From a bacterium 1XD21-70 (GTDB taxonomy: Bacteria > Bacillota > Clostridia > Lachnospirales > Lachnospiraceae), in the NCBI GenBank assembly GCA_003669055.1, contig RAYB01000005.1:89648-153647 (forward strand): 64,000 nt of DNA, written 5' to 3'. The notes under the pieces are model-generated. The model worked only from the letters and a program-made list of their open reading frames with translations. It was not told the origin of the DNA and ran no database searches. Numbering within the stretch: position 1 is the stretch's first letter; each line of letters begins with the position of its first letter. This document shows, one piece after another, positions 61,498 through 64,000 of this stretch. The position numbers and the translations under genes are program-made.

Positions 61498-62375
61498 TCA
61501 TAGATCCGTTTGGCCTGTTGGGCTATGGCCTCTTTCAGGTAAGGAGGTGAGATGATGTCTACCTGCGTCCCAAACGACAGCAGGTACCCTATGAGCCAGG
61601 CATCTTCCGGCATTTCTGCCGAAGCGACAAGGTCGCCGTTTTCTTGACGCTGGATTTGTGTTTTATCAAATTCATCGTAAACGCGGTATGCCATTTCTTC
61701 CGGAAAACGAAGTGTTATCTGGCAGCTTTTTGCCTTGGGGATGTCTTCTGGTTCCGGAAAATGGCGGCGCTGAAAGCATTCGTCCAAAATTTCCAAATCT
61801 AAAATACGGTTTAATTTGAATATCCGCGGGCCTTGTTTTTGTGTGCAAAATGCTTTCAAATACCATGCGTTGGCTTTGTAGACGAGTTTATTTGGCTGGA
61901 CCACCCGTTCTCCTATAACCCCGTAAGAATTTGCGTAATGGATTTTCATGCTTTTGCATTGGATGATTGCTGATTTGAGCAGTTCAAATTTTTCATTGTC
62001 AAATGCCTGGTTCCCCCACCTGGAAAAATCCACTTCCAGCCAATTTTCCGAACCAAGATGAAACATTGCAGACAGCTTCTGTAATGTTTGGCTGTTAGTA
62101 TTTTGTATGAGGTTGATACTTTGCAATGCCATGAGGATTTCCTGCTTTTCTTCCCCGGACAGCACCACCTTGTCCAACACAAAACCGTCCATCAAACGAA
62201 TGCCGCCATTTCTGCCGGTTTCTGTATAAATGGGAATCCCTGCCCCGCTTAGGGCGTCGATATCTCGATAAATTGTCCTGACGGATACCTCAAATTTTTC
62301 TGCTAATTCCGGGGCAGTAGCCTGCCCTTTGTCAAGTAAGTGGTACACAATCTTAAATAACCGGCTTTCCTGCAT
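61482..62375 (-). CDS. YafY-family HTH/WYL transcriptional regulator
   Basis: 297 residues. N-terminal HTH_11 (LFKIVYHLLDKGQATAPELAEKFEVSVRTIYRDIDALSGAGIPIYTE), middle WYL domain (WYLKAFCTQKQGPRIFKLNRI) and a C-terminal WCX extension. WYL proteins sense nucleotides or small ligands and often control defence or stress genes. ATG 62375 follows GGAAAGGGG. In-frame starts up to 62429 fall in the promoter. Its own promoter and that of the zinc-ribbon gene downstream share a duplicated operator, so it probably regulates both. Confidence 0.92.
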   Translation of the reverse strand: MQESRLFKIVYHLLDKGQATAPELAEKFEVSVRTIYRDIDALSGAGIPIYTETGRNGGIRLMDGFVLDKVVLSGEEKQEILMALQSINLIQNTNSQTLQKLSAMFHLGSENWLEVDFSRWGNQAFDNEKFELLKSAIIQCKSMKIHYANSYGVIGERVVQPNKLVYKANAWYLKAFCTQKQGPRIFKLNRILDLEILDECFQRRHFPEPEDIPKAKSCQITLRFPEEMAYRVYDEFDKTQIQRQENGDLVASAEMPEDAWLIGYLLSFGTQVDIISPPYLKEAIAQQAKRIYEKNKP

Positions 62376-62398
62376 CGCTATCCCCTTTCCATAACAGG

Positions 62399-62439
62399 AT
62401 AACACATGTATCCTGACATGAGATGTCAAGGTTTATTAT
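62399..62439 (-). promoter_or_regulatory. Promoter-operator of the YafY gene, copy 2 of the shared element
   Basis: Minus strand: ATAAACCTTGACA, N4, ATGTCAGGATA, N, ATGTG (TTGACA at 62429-62424). The dyad TGACAT-GAG-ATGTCA (62414-62428) is perfect. Nearly identical to the block at 61457-61497. Confidence 0.65.
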
Positions 62440-62580
62440 ACCTGCTTAGTTCCCTGATATCAACGGTTCCTGGCAGAAACAGACATTTCCCTTATGCGGA
62501 TAGCTTGCAGGTTTTGGCATCATATTGCCACAAACAGGATTTTTGTGGTAAAATAACATCAGGACAAGGAGGCCGAATTT

Positions 62581-63279
62581 GTAAAATTAGATTTAAGAGG
62601 ATTTAAAATTTCTCAGCCTGCTAATCTGGCACCTTATATAAAAGGGAAAAAATTCAGTGAAACGGATTTTTCTTATGCGGACTTTTCCAGATGCAGGTTT
62701 GAGGAATGCAGGTTTGAAAAGTGTATCTTTCGATACACTGATTTAACTAATATCACAGAACAAGGATGCGAATTTATTGACTGCTATTTCTATAAAGGGA
62801 AAATAAAGGGCTTTATCGGGAAATGGGGAAGCCTGTTTAAAGGGGTTAAATTTGAAGGGGTTAATTTAGGCGGGCTGCTTATGCACTATCCTGAATTTCA
62901 GGACTGTGAATTTAACAATTGCAATTTGAAGAGGTCAGATTTTGGCGGGGCTGCTATAGATAATGTTAAGTTTATAGGTACGGTTAGTGATACTTGGTTT
63001 CGGGGGAAATACAGAATTTCAGGAATTCTTCCTCCTCCAGGGATTGATTATAAAAGGCTGGGAAAAGTAAATCCTATGCATGCTGATTTTTCAGAAGCGA
63101 CCGTCTCTTATACAGTATTTACCAATGGATGTGATTTGTCTAATATAATTATGCCAACTGATGGAAATCATTACTTGATAAATAATATAAAGGGAATGAA
63201 GGAGTTTACAGATAGATTTTGTGCCGACTTAAATGTGAAAGAAAAATTATTTGCAAGAATAATTTCTGCCAGGGAATAA
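62581..63279 (+). pseudogene. Pentapeptide-repeat protein gene lacking a start codon
   Basis: 232 sense codons are open from 62581, beginning GTA-AAA-TTA where a GTG would be expected, eight bases after AAGGAGG (62566-62572). No ATG, GTG or TTG occurs in frame until ATG 62881. The translation shows pentapeptide repeats of the A(D/N)LxX type (FSETDFSYADFSRCRFEECR, then CEFIDCYF, KFEGVNLGG, CEFNNCNLKRSDFGG), forming a right-handed beta helix. Either the start was mutated (GTG to GTA), or a rare start is used, or only a truncated 132-residue form from 62881 is made. Related to Qnr/McbG in fold only. AT-rich, probably acquired. Confidence 0.6.
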
Positions 63280-63317
63280 GCAAAGGATGGGGAAACATGT
63301 GTTTTTGGGGAGATAAG

Positions 63318-63950
63318 ATGGTAAAAAAATATGACATAGTAAAATTAGAAAAGGCTGAGAAAAAGATAACAAAACCAATTACTAAATTTGGCGGCCAGCC
63401 AATAGGGATTAGGGAGAGCCAATGGCCAATAAGTAAAAGCTGGAATGATAGAAAAATGATGTTTGTCGGCCAAATTTTGCTGGAAAAAGGTATGTTGGGG
63501 AACGACGAAGATTTCATGGTATATATTTTTGTAACACATGCCGGTGATTGTGAAGATGATTTTTTTGACCCTGATGTGATTGAGTGGAATAGCGGAGAAA
63601 ATATGGCTATAATCCAACCATTAGAAAAGATATGCAATGAAGAGCACCCAAAAGGGCCTGTTGTATTTGATAAAAACAATGAAAGGTTTGAGTATATTCC
63701 GGTTTTAAAGGAGGGAAGGGATCCAGGGTTTATTACGAGTGAAAACTATCAAAAGCTAGAGGATAATGAAAGATATAGATATGATCAACTCGTTGATACA
63801 GATAAAATAGGAGGAACTCCCAACTTTTTTCGTGGTGATGACTGGCCTGAAGGGGAGTGGAAACTCCTTTTACAGCTTCATTGTAATTTCCAGCCATTTG
63901 TTCTAAATCTAGGTGCCATGCCTATTTGCTCATGTGAGATAAAGAAGTAA
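63318..63950 (+). CDS. DUF1963 (YwqG-like) family protein
   Basis: 210 residues from ATG 63318 (GGGGAG in front). ATG 63297 (AAGGATGGGG in front) is equally possible. TKFGGQPIGIRESQWPISKSWNDRKMMFVGQILL and the later KIGGTPNFFRGDDWPEGEWKLLLQLHCN are the paired FGGxP...W-P and L(L/F)Q repeats of DUF1963. Function unknown. Such genes are frequent in toxin-immunity neighbourhoods (inference). AT-rich like the pentapeptide-repeat gene upstream. Confidence 0.85.
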   Translation: MVKKYDIVKLEKAEKKITKPITKFGGQPIGIRESQWPISKSWNDRKMMFVGQILLEKGMLGNDEDFMVYIFVTHAGDCEDDFFDPDVIEWNSGENMAIIQPLEKICNEEHPKGPVVFDKNNERFEYIPVLKEGRDPGFITSENYQKLEDNERYRYDQLVDTDKIGGTPNFFRGDDWPEGEWKLLLQLHCNFQPFVLNLGAMPICSCEIKK

Positions 63951-63979
63951 AAGAAGTGTAAAAAATTTTGCCGTTCCCT

Positions 63980-63998
63980 GTCCGGCTGACTGCCGGAC
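63980..63998 (+). terminator. Hairpin at the window end
   Basis: GTCCGGC (63980-63986), loop TGACT, GCCGGAC (63992-63998). The T-tail, if any, lies outside the window. Confidence 0.5.
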
Positions 63999-64000
63999 GG

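Noticed and set aside
1..64000. CRISPR arrays, tRNA and rRNA genes
   Set aside because: No regularly spaced repeats, cloverleaf-like sequences or rRNA segments were recognised on either strand. A dedicated tRNA scan was not possible.

Overview
The window looks like the chromosome of a gut-type anaerobic Firmicute of the order Clostridia, most likely Lachnospiraceae. Reasons: moderate GC with strong AGGAGG-type ribosome binding sites, a HisIE enzyme carrying a degenerate HisF-like front half, many hybrid histidine kinases with two receiver domains, a PHP/EndoQ-UvrD helicase fusion, a serpin lipoprotein, a CDD-like class D beta-lactamase and several MATE/MarR pairs. No rRNA, tRNA or CRISPR array was found. 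The species assignment is inference.

From 1 to about 45 kb the window is mostly core or semi-core and largely plus-strand. It holds a partial receiver gene, hisIE, pepT, a solute-binding lipoprotein with a 5'-nucleotidase-type C-terminal domain feeding a large hybrid kinase, a GNAT enzyme, a transaldolase (fsa), a C26 amidotransferase whose nucleophile is displaced, an AEC transporter, a convergent MATE transporter, the EndoQ-helicase fusion, a SIR2 protein, a diguanylate cyclase and an AgrA/AgrC-like LytTR-GHKL pair. It continues with cbiA, a TfoX protein, pdxA, an inositol-phosphatase-like enzyme, a nitroreductase, a second hybrid kinase, potABCD, ybaK, a serpin lipoprotein, a MarR/amidohydrolase operon, a MarR-MATE pair sharing an apparent operator, a chemotaxis receptor, MarR-mutM, an M20 amidohydrolase and small lipoprotein, YunG and HD genes.

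From about 45 to 64 kb the content is accessory. A LysR gene and a divergent AEC transporter are followed by about 0.95 kb of decayed mobile-element sequence. Next is an AT-rich two-gene AbiL-like (AAA ATPase plus RloB) phage-defence operon, then remnants of a restriction-modification system and of a DUF6061 mobile-element gene. The rest is a patchwork of small detoxification and regulatory genes: PNPOx-like, DUF2164, radical SAM, HxlR with class D beta-lactamase, XRE membrane regulator, GNAT, panE, flavodoxin, LprI lipoprotein, a YafY/WYL regulator with a zinc-ribbon gene, a pentapeptide-repeat gene lacking a start codon, and DUF1963. Broken copies of an AAA-type kinase and of a flavodoxin lie between them.

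The best leads are the intact AbiL-like pair inside restriction-modification debris, the EndoQ-UvrD/SIR2 neighbourhood with a perfect 24-bp palindrome in front of it, the binding-protein/5'-nucleotidase-C/hybrid-kinase pair, the catalytically altered C26 protein, and the duplicated promoter-operators around the MarR and YafY regulators.
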